Shown: positions 22,765 through 35,120 of the stretch, one piece after another
How the letters are laid out: the number at the start of each line of letters is the position of its first letter
Numbering within the stretch: position 1 is the first letter of the stretch
Assembly (NCBI GenBank): GCA_032622095.1
Contig: CP136069.1
Span: forward strand, 122,812,126-122,876,125
Direction of reading: 5' to 3'
DNA from: Siphonodentalium dalli
Taxonomy: Eukaryota; Mollusca; Scaphopoda; Gadilida; Siphonodentaliidae
Length of the DNA stretch: 64,000 nt
Notes under the pieces: generated by a model
What the model was told of the DNA's origin: nothing
Seen by the model: the letters and a program-made list of their open reading frames with translations, nothing else
The model's database searches: none
Translations under genes and position numbers: made by a program

Positions 22765-23249
22765 CTGCAAAAAAATATAACGTGGTCACATTTCATATAT
22801 ATTTTTTTAAATTCTGTTTTCTGTGACATGTTGAAAATTATTATAGACTCATTTGTATACATCTTGCACCGGGTATTGCTACTCCAGAACAACTATTTTA
22901 CATAATATAATAGAATGGATCTAATATAATGTATTAAGCTACATAACATGATACATGTTGTTCATAATAATAATATAGAACATTTGAGTGGACATAAATT
23001 CAAAACAATAGACTGGATGAAGCAGTAAGGGTTTACAAATTACAAAGCGACACAAATCATGTTTTGAACGCCCAAGAAAAGGTGCCATTATGAAAACGCA
23101 TTATTTTTATTGCATTCTAAATCGTATATCAAAAGAAGTTGCCATTTCTATTCACGACTACTTTATTCCCTACAATGAGCTAGGGGCTTATTTTATATGT
23201 GAACATGTATCATCACGTCTTCGGTCACGTGATGAACCGGTGCACTTAC
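22765..23249. other. Intron 7 (485 bp)
   Basis: Short AT-rich intron between exons 7 and 8. I see no repeat or other feature in it. Confidence 0.7.
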
Positions 23250-23313
23250 AGCAGCTACTCTGTTCGCATAGTTTCTTGCCGCAAGAATGAAACACGCCTT
23301 CGCCGCTTGTATT
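23250..23313 (-). CDS. KCNT (slo-2): Slo2 exon 7: RCK1
   Basis: 64 bases (1 + 21 codons). It reads IQAAKACFILAARNYANRVA, corresponding to KCNT1 [20 protein letters not shown]. Acceptor TATTTCCAG, donor GTAAGT. A transposon-like element begins only 44 bases upstream of the acceptor (at 23358 on the plus strand). Confidence 0.93.
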
Positions 23314-23357
23314 CTGGAAATAAACATTGTAAGTTATTCATTATGGGTCCCATAGTA

Positions 23358-25248
23358 CGGCAGCGTGGAACCGCCACGATCGTTTATTTTTTTCAGAAAT
23401 CTTAATCTGTTTAAACATATTACTAATCTGTTTAAACAGATTAGTAATCTGTTTAAACAGATTAGTATTATGTTTAAACAGATTAGTAATCTGTTTAAAC
23501 AGATTACTTAATCTGTATATACAGATTAGAAATCTGTTTAAGGGAACATTCCGTTTTGCGAAATTATGTTTTGAATAGTGGATATCACCATTTAACTGGG
23601 AGATATATAGCTTCATCTGATGAAGAAACATTCATTTATGGTCTGGTTTGATTTTGTTTAACCATGGTGTTGTAGCTTGGTAAGCTGACTACATGTGCTA
23701 CATAGACACAATAAAGAGGCCCATCGACCTCCAGATGAGAAGGCACACACGTGTTCCACACATAGCACATTGTGATCATATGTGTACGGATGGTTAGGGT
23801 TTGTTAGGAAATTGAAATAATAATGGAATACTAATGTGGAAAATTGACTTCCATAAATCATCACCCACAGTCACCAATATTGGAGGAATTGGAAGAACAC
23901 GGTGTGTGTTCATTGTCAAATGATTAGTCGGGTGCCATATATCTACGACTGAAATACACAATACTAAAAACCGGATCACAGCCAATCCTCACTATCAGAT
24001 ATAATGTTGTCTGTGGTAACGAGAAAACAGAAACAGAATACCATCATACTTTTCAGAGCATGAACAAAATGTTAAACAAGAAGTCTCAGGTGCTTTTAGT
24101 GTAGCAAAATATAACTTGAATATGGCATATTAAGTTTGTATAATCGTTATATGGATATATGAAGAAATTGTTTTTCGAATTTTGAAACTAGGCCCGTCCA
24201 TTTAAGGAATTTCAGGCCATATACCCTTAAATGGCATTACACATATGGGGCTAATCTTATACTAATAAAACTCAACGTTGTTGTTCGTGTATTTGTTTGT
24301 CCGTTTATTGGCGACCAAACGGCTGAACCATCGGGGCTGAAAATGGGTATATGTGTGTATTTTTGACCCGGGTAGCGTTATTAAATAGGTCCCGTTCACA
24401 CTCCGAGTATGTGGTATCGCCAAAACCGAGGGTATCGCCAAAACCGATAAAATGGTTAAGTCATTTTCACGTATATGATATGGGGATATGTTTGTTTCTA
24501 ATCGTAAAACAGACAACGAAGCAGGAGTATTTATCCACCCGCTGTCAATCAGTTTTCCCAGATCAAACCATTTAATATTTTTTGGCGAATTTTTTCAATA
24601 GTGTTTTTGCTCACTCAATTTTCGAGAACATCCACCCACTAGTATAGTTCCTTCTCATCTGGAGGTCGATGGGCCTCTTTATTGTGTATATGTAGCACAT
24701 GTAGTCAGCTTACAAAGCTACAACACCATGGTTAAACAAAATCAAAAGAGACCATAAATGAACGTTTCTTCCTCAGATGAAGCTATATATATCCCAGTTA
24801 AATGGTGATATCCACTATTCAAAACATAATTTCGCAAAACGGAATGTTCCCTTAAACATATTTCTAATCTGTATATACAGATTAAGTAATCTGTTTAAAC
24901 AGATTAGTAATCTGTTTAAACCGATTACTAATCTGTTTAAACATATTACAAATATGTTTAAACAAATTAAGTAATCTGTTTAAACAGATTACTAATATGT
25001 TTAAACAGGATACTAATATGTTTATACATATTACTTAATCTGTTTAAACAGATTAAGTAATCTGTATATACAGATTAAGTAATCTGTTTCAACAGATTAC
25101 TAATCTGTTTAAACAGATTAGTATGTTGTTTAAACATATTAGTTTTCTGTTTAAACAGATTAGTATTCTGTTTAAACAGATTACTAATCTGTTTAAACAG
25201 ATTAAGATTTCTGAAAAAATAAACGATCGTGGCGGTTCCACGTTGTCG
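23358..25248. mobile_element. TA-flanked 1.9-kb element with CTGTTTAAACAG arrays in its ends
   Basis: Left end CGGCAGCGTGGAACCGCCAC and right end GTGGCGGTTCCACGTTGTCG are inverted and flanked by TA on both sides (23356-23357 and 25249-25250). Behind each end sits a tandem array of about 20-bp palindromic units ATCTGTTTAAACAGAT (23400-23540 left, 24860-25205 right). The inverted homology resumes inside (23545-23745 against 24650-24855). The middle has no transposase. The arrays differ in copy number between ends. Confidence 0.88.
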
Positions 25249-25573
25249 TAGTTTCGTGTTGAAAAAGAGACAACTTCAAACATTCCCAGGGAAGTGTCCT
25301 ATTTGTACAGATTATACATAAATAGAAGACGTTTTCAAGGGAAGTTTCAACTCTTTCAACTATCATCAGAAATAAACAGAAACTAAATGATTTCCAACCA
25401 AAAATAATGATATTACCCACAAAAATAAAAAACTTTACATTTCAATTGTCAACAAGTTAAGATATAGTCCCCCTTGTAACATTGTCAAGTCCTGCCACAT
25501 AATATTTTGCATTATAGTAAGCTACTTATGATGCATTTAGCCTATAAGACACACGCATGTTTTACTCCTACCA

Positions 25574-25682
25574 ACCAATATATTCTCATATATGAGAGGC
25601 TACACGTGGTGTATTTGCACATATACGAGAATGCATTGTCATATAGGGATTTTGCTAAATTTCAGGAAGCTCCAGTCATCGT
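25574..25682. repeat. Fragment of the TTAACCCTTT MITE family
   Basis: Contains ATATATTCTCATATATGAGA, ACGAGAATGCATTGTCAT and AGGAAGCTCCAGTCATC, the right half of the element seen at 462-707. Confidence 0.6.
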
Positions 25683-25912
25683 TATACATAAAACAATGGA
25701 CAAGTGTACATGCAGGTAAATTAATGGCGACGGCAATCACTGGCGGTTATAATCAGTGATAATGGATATTCAGTCCCAACGAGCAACGATATTTTATTGT
25801 TGTGAACGAAAACTGTCCACCGAGTAGGTAGTCGAATATATAAACCTTATTTTCTGATAATGCCGGCATGTAAAACGCTATACGAGCCCTACGATGACGG
25901 TATTCCTATACT

Positions 25913-26400
25913 CACCCTGGTGTGATGCTATGATGCCGCTTTGATGATGTTACTAGCCTGTTAGAGCAAACTGATGCTGTTAACAAAAAGTACCCTGATC
26001 TTTTTTTGATTTGTCTTTTTCGCGTTATTAAGATAATCTGAACATATCCAGGAAAAGCCATTATGTTTATCAAACATTAAAAGATATGTATTGCGAAATA
26101 TTTTTAATACTGGTTGTATAGTTGTTGATTATGATCAAGATGGTTATTCACGTCGTTTTAGAAACACCAACGCGGCCATTATCATTTTTTTTCTTCAAAA
26201 ATATATATATTCTTGAATGTTTCATACAAACTGGCTTTTCTCAAATGGCTTGGATTAGCCAAACACCGCGAAAATGATAACTTTAGAAAATGATAACGGC
26301 ACTTTTTATCAACAGATTCAGTTTTCCCTAACATCACCATAGCAATTCAACATGACCACCAGCATCATAGCACATTAGCAGGACCACTTGACCAGGGGTA
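25913..26400. repeat. Direct repeat copy A
   Basis: Shares with 26960-27400 the words CAGGAAAAGCCATTATG, ATATTTTTAATACTGGTT, ATCAAGATGGTTATTCA and GTCGTTTTAGAAAC in the same order, diverged by roughly 20%. Related pieces appear at 34140-34240, 54600-54720 and 55690-55880, so this is a dispersed family rather than a local duplication alone. Confidence 0.7.
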
Positions 26401-26959
26401 ATATTGTGAATTGGTGTGATATACCATCTCTATGTGAGTATGGACCAGAGTATAATCTATATACGTGTGCATGTTGCATTAAACATCTGCGCCCTCTGTG
26501 TGATAAATTTTTCATCGGAAACTCCACCAAGACGACCTATAGAGTACATTATAGAATCTAATTATTCGTCACACAGGTCATCGAACTGGTTTCTGATTGT
26601 CCCTCGGGATGACCTCATTAAATAACGCGGGGTAATAACATCGGCAACACAATGGTTTGGCACCGTCCCTGCACTTGATGATTGTCTCAATGGCGCCGGT
26701 GTCACAACTATACAATCACGGGGTCATTGTCTGAACAAGCTTGCCATCACACATGTGATAAGGCCAGGTTACTACTAATCGGAAGGCTGGTTTTAATGGG
26801 AATCAAGGGTTGTAGGAGAGGGCTTACGGCCCTTTCAAATCTTCCCGGGGGGATCTTCCCAAACCCAAACTCCAAACTCATCAATGGGAATCAAGAACCA
26901 ATCGATTCCGCGAACTTCGGCAATAACACCACTGGTCAAGTGGTCCTGCTAATGTGCTA

Positions 26960-27400
26960 CATGTATATGATGCGGTTGGGTCCTGCTGATTTGATGTTAG
27001 GGCAAACTGATGATGTTAACAAAACAATACCGTTATATTAGTTTAATTTGTCTTTTTCTGACAATCTGAACTTATACAGGAAAAGCCATTATGCGCATCA
27101 AACATTCAAAAACATATTTATTGCAAAAATATTTTTAATACTGGTTATATTAGTTGTTGAATATTGACAATAATCAAGATGGTTATTCATGTCGTTTTAG
27201 AAACGCCAGCGCAGACATTATTAAATTTTTCAAAAGTATATAAGTTCTTGAACTGTTTTTTTCTCAAATGACAACTTTAGAAAAAAAACGGTACTTTTTC
27301 CTAACGACATCGGTTTGCCCTACCCGCATCATAGCAATTCGACAGAACCACCAACATCATGGCATAATAGCAGGGCCTCTTGACCACGGGTGAATAACTC
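26960..27400. repeat. Direct repeat copy B
   Basis: Second copy of the family at 25913-26400, same orientation, starting about 1.05 kb later. Both copies end near a CTTGACCASGGG word. Confidence 0.7.
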
Positions 27401-27841
27401 TCGTATTTGTATATCAAGGGTGTTGCATTACAAAACAAATACTGACTTCCCTGCTCTTGTGACTATGTTTGTGTAAGTATTGTTTGGAGAACAATCCCAT
27501 TGTTGTAATCGTAATCGTTCCCTGATTGTTTGGTAAAGCAAACCAATTCCCAAGGCTGGCGAATGAATAGTTCAGTGATTATCCCATTGTTAGGACAACG
27601 CAACTCATAACCGACAAATCGCACGGGCGCTTCAAAGTGGGAATAGTCCGTGTTGTTTAGGACATATCTATGCACATTCAACGGCGATCAGTTCATGTTA
27701 ATCACGTTGTTGGGCGTGGCTAACCGGCTATTGTGCCCAATCGCGACCAGCGCACGGATTGTGCGTCGTGGTCAAAACACGCCCAACGGCACGTTTCCAG
27801 TTGATTGCATTGTGTGGGATCAATTGTGCTCTAAGTCGGTC

Positions 27842-27922
27842 AGAGCACGCGAATAGTTCTTTACCAGAATAAATCTCGTCTTCGACTCGATTGATTCTGG
27901 TAAAGAACAATTCGCGTGCTCT
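27842..27922. repeat. 29-bp hairpin stem with 23-base loop
   Basis: Left arm 27842-27870 (AGAGCACGCGAATAGTTC...) and right arm 27894-27922 pair with a single mismatch. The loop contains the small complementary words CTCGTC and GACTCG. It could be a cruciform or an RNA stem if transcribed. Confidence 0.9.
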
Positions 27923-27944
27923 AACCCTTACTCATATGTTGTTG

Positions 27945-28030
27945 GCGTGGCCACGAAATACTAATTCGTGGCCACGAAATAACTAATTCGTGGCCACGAA
28001 ATACTACTTCGCGGCCACGAAATAACTATT
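27945..28030. repeat. TTCGTGGCCACGAAATA palindrome array
   Basis: Four tandem copies of a roughly 23-bp unit centred on the palindrome CGTGGCCACG with spacer AAATACTAATT or AAATAACTAATT. Confidence 0.9.
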
Positions 28031-28388
28031 TTATCCCCATTCAGTCAGATACACTTTATATAACGGCTAATAGTATCTGGTATAGGCTATATCGAATAGA
28101 CGGTTACTTGTCATACCCAAGAACCCGTTTCCGACACACAGGTAGTTCAAGGGAACATTAAATGGGCCTAAAATATTACTCGACCATTTTACCGATTTAG
28201 GTCAAACAAAGGGTGTTGTAGGGTAAACAAAATCGGTCAAAGTGCAAAAAATGGAATGGGTGCCCTGTTTGAACCCCTCTGGACGTCGGTCATTTTGGAT
28301 CTGGATGAGGTGAAAGCGGTAATAGTTAGATTGACTTGAATTGGGGGCCATACAACACCCTTTCTTTTATCTAAATTGGCCGAGGGGC

Positions 28389-28470
28389 GAGAAATGGCAT
28401 GGGTACCATATTTTAACCGCTCCGTACGGCGCCATTATGAATCTGGGTGGGGTGAATGTGTGCATATCTA
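28389..28470. repeat. 82-bp direct duplication, copy 1
   Basis: Identical to 28865-28946 except for one base (T against G near the middle). Contains ATGGCATGGGTACCATATTT, CCGCTCCGTACGGCGCC and GGGTGGGGTGAATGTGTGC. Confidence 0.9.
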
Positions 28471-28864
28471 GAGAGATATCTTTATTACCTCCAAGTATAG
28501 GAGAGATCGATACACATGACATATAAATACAGTTGGATTAAAGTGGGCTCCCCTGACCAATGTGGTGGGCCGTTATGTACAAGTATGGAGAGGTATTGGA
28601 AACCACGAGAGTGAAGCATATATGCATTTGAATGTTCACAACAGCTTTTGTTGCAGGAAAATCTTATTTGTCCAACAGATATGACAGTTAGTCGTTACAA
28701 CATGCGTGGGTGTTGAGAAGATAATTACAATGGACGAGGCACGGGTTGCTGAACGCCATTCCTTATCATTGTGCTGAGAACGTATATATATATATACAGG
28801 AACTTCGCAGAATATAGTACTAGTTCCTTGAGGCAGTGAGATATGTGTTCTGTTAGGGTTTCCA

Positions 28865-28946
28865 GAGAAATGGCATGGGTACCATATTTGAACCGCTCCG
28901 TACGGCGCCATTATGAATCTGGGTGGGGTGAATGTGTGCATATCTA
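28865..28946. repeat. 82-bp direct duplication, copy 2
   Basis: Second copy of 28389-28470 in the same orientation, 476 bases later. Near identity suggests a recent duplication or two recent insertions. Confidence 0.9.
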
Positions 28947-29448
28947 TGTATAGACTGGCTGGCGGGCCATCTTTAATAAACATGGACATGCCGACAAGGT
29001 GTCTGGTAGTTGCACCCCCTTGTTCATTGCTTATTCAGCTAGCAATATCATGCACATGCAGTGACATGGCAATATGGGTGTCCCATTCCACTCCCGCCGA
29101 CACATATATATACGGTAGGCCTAGTCCCACTCAAACGTTTGTCAAACTATCTTGGGAACTCAACTCCTGACACTTTACAGCTGTTCGGAATAGGGAGGGG
29201 CGAGTCGCCATGTATATGACAAACGTTTGTGATTGATATACACGGAGTATCCATATCCATATCATATAACCAACAATAGTATGTTACATGTAGTTGACAT
29301 AATCAAAGATATCTCGAAGAAACGTAGTCCTAATGGCTCAGACAAAGGTGCCATTTTTGATATATTAAATGTTTATATATGCAAATAAATCATATCTATC
29401 TGCGTCCGTTACACCAATGCCATTGTCGGCCATATTCGGCACACAAAT

Positions 29449-29515
29449 ACTATTTCGTGACCACGAATTAGTTATTTCGTGGCCACGAATTAGTATTTCG
29501 TGGTCACGAAATAAA
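29449..29515. repeat. CGTGGCCACGAATTA palindrome array, second block
   Basis: Three units of CGTGRCCACGAA with the same spacers as 27945-28030, 1.5 kb away. Both blocks are followed by AAATAA and a TTATCCCCAT/TTATTCCCAT word in the same orientation. Confidence 0.85.
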
Positions 29516-31404
29516 AAATTATTCCCATGTCCTAAACGAACTATCTCTCCGAACAAAACTGCTCTATATCGACGAAATATCTGCATTATATAGTTCTAGT
29601 TCTATATACGTTTTGGCCGCAATTGTGAGGATTTGTCTTCCTTTCCAAAAGAAGCTTTTCTTCTATGTGCCAGAATAAAATCAACAAAAATATCGATATT
29701 TTTCAATTAACTAAAAAATATTCGTATTCCTTGTTTTAATGTTCATTGAGAAACGATTGACAAAAACCGACTTCACACGCCGTATATACACTTTATATCT
29801 GAGCCGGCATCAGCCTCTGCATACACTTTTAGTCGGATTCCGAAAGCATAACATGGGTTTTTGTAGAGCGATGGTTGCAATGAGGAAGGTTGGATGTTAC
29901 AAGTGCATGGTCGATTAAAACATTACGAATATTGATATAAAATTTCTTTCTACCGCTATTCTTCTTACTCTTCTGTTCGATTTAAACATATTTTAATGGT
30001 ATATTAATATGCAGACTGTGGGATTGGAGGACAAGTTATTGAAATTTAGATGGACCACCGCTCCCCACAATACAGAATAAGTAAAACAACAAATGTAAAC
30101 ATTTTAAACAGGATAGGTTTGGCATGACTCTTCTACTACAACACCAGAACATCGTAACATGATCTTACCAGCGTCAGTGGATGGTGAAGATCATGGAACG
30201 TTTGGTCGACGTTGGCGCCTGAAGTAACACCACAAAATAAATTGGATGCTCTTTCTCGGTAACAACGTAATCAGTGTAATGGTCAGATGCGGTCGAACCA
30301 TCCAAACCGCCAGGAAGTCATCGCATCGAGTGGGTATGTGATTGTACCCCCGGGATGGTATAAATGGATGTCACATGTTGAACGTGTGCAATCATTGGCT
30401 TTCAATGATATATCGCAGATATCTCTATAGACCGGTGGTCCCCCAGGGTACTCTACGTGATACATTTGCCATCAGCAGGTCGGAAATTTCGTACGCCAAA
30501 TTACTTTGTTCATTATACAGCTCCACTAAAAGAACAATCGCATCGCATTGGAGGGACCCAATGCACTCGCAGAGGGTAAGTGTGCAAAAAAATATACAAG
30601 TCTGCAAAAATCACCACTAAAACGAACATGGAGAAATTGATAAACTTTGTTCTTTTATTCATTATTGATAGATCTCCAAATATCTCCAAATAACGGAATT
30701 TAGCGTAATGAAGCTATTGTTTATGTAAACCAAACTTTTATATTGTTTGTCAACAAACATCGCTAAACGTGTAGTAAGTTCACATATTTTAGTCTGAATA
30801 TGTTTTCAGAATATATTTTAATGCTTTGTATGGGCGGCCATTCGGTCGGAAATTACATGAAGTAAAAGTTAATTGTGGTTTATGAAAACAATTACATGCA
30901 TCGCACATTCAATAGCAATCTATTTTAAACCAATAGTCTCCATTTTCAAACCAATAATCGTTCTTGGATTCAATAAGAGACAATTCCGTTTTAATAGATA
31001 TAGATTCATAATCAATGTAAACCGATGCAGCAATCTCCGGGAGTATATATATATATATAGGCGCTAGCTAATGATAATATTATTTGATTGACTTAATAAA
31101 TAACAACTAATAATTATTCTTCATCTTATTCACAAATTGAAGGAGTCCTTCTGGCATACGAGGACATATAGATCTAAATAGTGAATATTTATCGTCGTTT
31201 GATTTGCACCAAGTGAACTCGGTGCATATAATTGATAGAACAAATCACTATTGTATGATGGTCGTGTCGTTTAAAATACGTATCAATTGACATATACGCA
31301 CCCGTTCCCTCATTAACATTCCCTCATTCCCGTGTTTATTTATATATTTCTGACGTCAGATGAACAAAGTTTCTTTCAACATAGCCACCAGAAACCTCTA
31401 GCGT

Positions 31405-31660
31405 TAATTACGGTTTTAGTTATTAGTTTTACAATAAGTTATTAGTTTTACAATAAGGTCTATTAGTTTTACAATAAGTTAATTGTTTTACAATAAGTTA
31501 ATTGCGGTCTTAGTTATTAGTTTTACAATAAGTTATTAGTTTTACAATAAGGTCTATTCATTTTACAATAAGTTATTAGTTTTACAATAATTTAATTACG
31601 GTTTTAGTTATTAGTTTTACAATAAGTTATTAGTTTTACAATAAGATCTATTTGTTTGAT
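31405..31660. repeat. Tandem array of TTATTAGTTTTACAATAAG
   Basis: About 13 imperfect units of 18-20 bases, with some units extended by GGTCTA or by ATTACGGTTTTAG. AT-rich intronic minisatellite. Confidence 0.85.
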
Positions 31661-32237
31661 AATGATAATCATTTATCGTGGGAAATCGTCTATTGGTTTG
31701 AAATAGTAATGAAACCAAGAACAAAGTCTATATATTTGTTCATGTATTTGTTGATATTAAGTGTTGTTATTATACAGGCTTTTATTTTATTTCGCATGAA
31801 CCCGCTTTTAAAGGCCCGAGTCCCATGAAAAACGTATAGCATTATCACAAAATTATACACATGTGTTCATGGTACATGTAAAAGCTTAAGAACCTCTATT
31901 TAATTTTGCGGAAGGTGTAGGAAACCTGCAGAAAATGTCGGCGATCTTTGTCGGTGCTTTCCGCCGTTTCCGCGGTGGCCTGTTTGATTTAATTATAACA
32001 CGTTCGCGTAAAAGGTCGACCAATCAGGAAGATTGACCACGCCTCTGATCATGACGAATATAAACTGGCTGGTCGAGCTATCGGTTCCAAACCGACAAAT
32101 CATGGCACTTATCATGGGGATGTGACTGTTACACGGGGTTTCTGTAATCGTTTTCATATTGAGTGTACCATGATCATGAGCGGTGAGATTATTTGTCACT
32201 TATCGAACGGACACTGAATCACTGATGTCTGACTTAC

Positions 32238-32374
32238 CGACACCTTGCCAAATCAGCGTCTTTCAGCGCCGAACCTTGTATATATATCACACGCTGAGAC
32301 CAGATCGGCACCTGTAGCAGCATTTTCATCGTCGGGTCCAGCTCGCATGGTGACAGAAACACGACGAAGTAGTC
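32238..32374 (-). CDS. KCNT (slo-2): Slo2 exon 6: RCK1
   Basis: 137 bases, phase 0 in, phase 2 out. It encodes [13 protein letters not shown], then [20 protein letters not shown] and DADLARC, aligning with KCNT1 DYYVVILCPTEMD and PLWSQRVIYLQGSALKD. Two donors are possible; the strong site CG|GTAAGT is chosen because it keeps phase with exon 7 and places RCR|I at the known Slo2 junction. Confidence 0.95.
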
Positions 32375-34472
32375 CTGTGTAAATAGATTCATGTATGGTG
32401 AATGAATTTGACATACGGTTGTGTACCATGGGGAATTGTGGTCCCAATGTGTATTTAAGTTTATTCGATCAATGTTTGCATAGACCCTCAGTTATATTAT
32501 AATGTGTCACCTCACCCAGAAATGGCGCCTTCTGATTGGTCGAGAGACATGCCCTATATTTTTCCGACTCCGAATTTGTGCCGGTCGTTTATTTTCCGAC
32601 TCGGAATTCCAATTCCAAATACTCGTCACCGATTTTCCAATTCCGGAATTGTTCAAATTGATTTTTTCTGACTCCGAATTCCGTCATTTTGATTTGCTGC
32701 TGAGCGGGCAGGTAACCCGAAGCCGAATAAAGTGACAGTTACAACGCAAACAAATATAAGCTAAAACAATTTAATAAAATCGAATAAATCACGACTAAGA
32801 TGCAAAAAATGTCAAATTACGCTATACGCTTGATTATCATCGACAGGTAAGTTATGTTGATAACTTGCCATGTCATTTGGAGGAATATAATTAATTTTAC
32901 AAGTTTGAACAAATTGCGAAATGTGTTTTGTACTACCGCAAATAACAGGGGGAGATCGTTTACTCGTACGAATCTACGTCAAATTTACCAAATAATCCAA
33001 ATTTCTTGCATTTAGATAATGGAACTGTTTCAATTTTGAGTTATTGAGTGGTAGGTACGAGCTATGTTTTTGAAAATAATGAATAATGAAGGGAAGGGGT
33101 TTTTTTTTCTTCTGTTTTTACAATTTTAATCATTTTACTACTGTCGCTACTGCCAGTGCTGCATGGGTCATCGTGGGGATTCATGCCCATGTGCATGGCA
33201 GTGGCAAACTGACATAATGGTATTGTATCAGTTGTGTAATCTGTAAATTATATGTACATATGTTAATTAATGTTGTCTAAATGTCATTATTTGATTTAAT
33301 AGACAATAAACTTGATTGATTGAGTTGTAATAGTAGTTTGTACAGAAATGCCTGTTGGTGTTAATACACAGTCATTTGAGCAAATACATTCCAGTAATGC
33401 TCATTACCTGAACACATATATGAAATTGAAAGCGAAGCATTTCCTTCAAGTTCAGACTGGGTATGTTTTACCAGCCATAGATTCATGGTCACTCGTCTAT
33501 TAGTAATGTCAAACCTCCATATATTTCAGAGGACATCTTTGACAATATAACAATCATTCACCATGCATACTTGTTACCATTGTGCGAGTTATAACTTGTG
33601 ACTCCTTGGAATTTGAACATATGTAACTCATATTCGTTCCTCAACCATATTCTGACTAATATAATATATAATGTGCTGCATGCGCCGTGTACTCAATGTA
33701 TAAAACATGGATCAGTGCTGTGCCATTCTTGTTACTAGTGTCTGACCCCCCCAGATGGAACCCCTAGCAAAGTCCATGTGCATATATAAGAGAATGCACT
33801 GGCACGCGATGTTTAATGCTGCGCCAGCGCAGATCCCGTCATGAGCCCCGCGAAAGGGTTAAATTGTCATTTTAGAGGTCTTTCGAAAGTCTAAGTGATT
33901 CAAGGTCATTATCTGCACGGAGTATTTAGGTACACAGCTATCTGAAAATAGTTTAGCAATGGGTGTGAAAATAATGCAAACCTCCCAAATGCATGCACAT
34001 TGTTCTTTCTGTCGTTTTGAAGCAACGAATGCAGCCGTTTTGAAATATTTAAAAATGTATTTATATGTTCTTGTATGTTTCCTATACAAACGAATCGAAG
34101 CGTTCATATTCCTTAAAGTCCACAAAAAAAGTAAATTAAACTTTTTTTAATAGCATCATTTTGGCTTTGCCCAACCAACATCGTAGCTACATCAGCAGTA
34201 CAAACATCATTATATGGTCCTAGCAGGACCACTTAACAACAAGGGTGGGGATGCGCTGTGAGCATCAGCGTATAAGCGTGCATATGGTGTCTTTATTGGT
34301 ATGCCGTAAATATGCATGAGGCGACTAAAGTTCTGAGAAAAATCAAAATGGAGTTCAGCAACCCCATATTGTATATACCTCCCTGGACCTTTCAATATGG
34401 GTTCGGTGTCAATCGCTTTGAGCATGGTGTCCCTTCATCACTGTTAGTATATATATATATACACAAACTCAC
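32375..34472. other. Intron 5
   Basis: No gene recognised. It holds GACTCCGAATT/GACTCGGAATT words (32560-32680), the right end of a TTAACCCTTT MITE (33774-33862) and a piece of the 25913-type repeat (34140-34240). The rest is AT-rich. Confidence 0.6.
33774..33862. repeat. MITE fragment ending CGAAAGGGTTAA
   Basis: Contains GCATATATAAGAGAATGCA, then GATCCCGTCATGAGC and AAAGGGTTAA, the right end of the family described at 462-707. Confidence 0.65.
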
Positions 34473-34637
34473 CTGCAGTTTAGCGTGAGCGTAAAACTCA
34501 TTGAGGAAATCCATGACGGTGTCTGCCTGTAGCATGGTGGTACATACAACCACGTGCTTTTCTGTTTGCGCCCTATGGGCGCTGTAGGTACCACCGAGTT
34601 TCTGCCGCTCTATCCACGTATACGCCAGCTGCTCGAA
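34473..34637 (-). CDS. KCNT (slo-2): Slo2 exon 5: post-S6 linker and first strand of RCK1
   Basis: 165 bases, 55 codons, phase 0 at both ends. It starts [16 protein letters not shown], continues [12 protein letters not shown] (first beta strand of RCK1) and ends [13 protein letters not shown]. It aligns with KCNT1 FEELVYLWMERQKSGG and EFYAHPRLQ. It couples the S6 gate to the cytoplasmic gating ring. Acceptor CATTTCAG, donor GTGAGT. An intron of 11.2 kb separates it from the pore exon. Confidence 0.97.
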
Positions 34638-35120
34638 CTGAAATGAAGCATAACCGGTTGTGTATATTTAACATATAGGGGTTAGGGGAATATCTCCCCG
34701 CCAAAAACAATTTGTTGGAACCGTTGGAAATCTCATGCGTGAAACATGCAACATTGTGATATTTGGGACTGGAAAATTATTTCGATCTTCCAACATCTTT
34801 AGTACAGCAAATATGTAGTTTCGTGCAAGCGAAAAATTAAATGTTCCGTACTATAGGTCGAATGTTATATATGGACAATTTCCAACCGTATTACACACGT
34901 TAGTTTGAAATTTGCCAAAAATACGGGATCAGTTCAGATACCATGCAGTTGGAAAATTCAGGCAGGGGACAGGGCTGACCATAAGCTGAACTGATTCAGA
35001 GGGATGAGGTAGAGTTGGTAATTCGCAGTCCCGCGAAACAGATACCCTCTAATTATCTAACCTCCTACATGTGTATAATAGAGAGGTTCTGCTTTTAACT
35101 TGTAGCTTGTTTTTGGTAAA

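Larger units (their letters stand above)
23314..32237. other. Intron 6 (8.9 kb)
   Basis: From low to high: TA-flanked element with GTTTAAAC arrays (23358-25248), MITE fragment (25574-25682), a pair of direct ~430-bp repeats (25913-26400 and 26960-27400), a hairpin (27842-27922), GTGGCCAC arrays (27945-28030 and 29449-29515), an 82-bp direct duplication (28389-28470 and 28865-28946) and a TTATTAGTTTTACAATAAG tandem array (31405-31660). No coding gene recognised. Confidence 0.65.

Noticed and set aside
23400-25205. CRISPR array
   Set aside because: Same reasoning: 20-bp palindromic tandem units, no unique spacers, bounded by transposon ends.
32220-32250. Alternative donor AAG|GTGTCG for exon 6
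   Set aside because: Weak consensus and would break phase with exon 7; CG|GTAAGT fits both.
34210-34425. 71-codon minus frame just downstream of exon 5
   Set aside because: Does not continue the Slo2 alignment; the donor GTGAGT at 34472 ends the exon and the next conserved block is at 32374.
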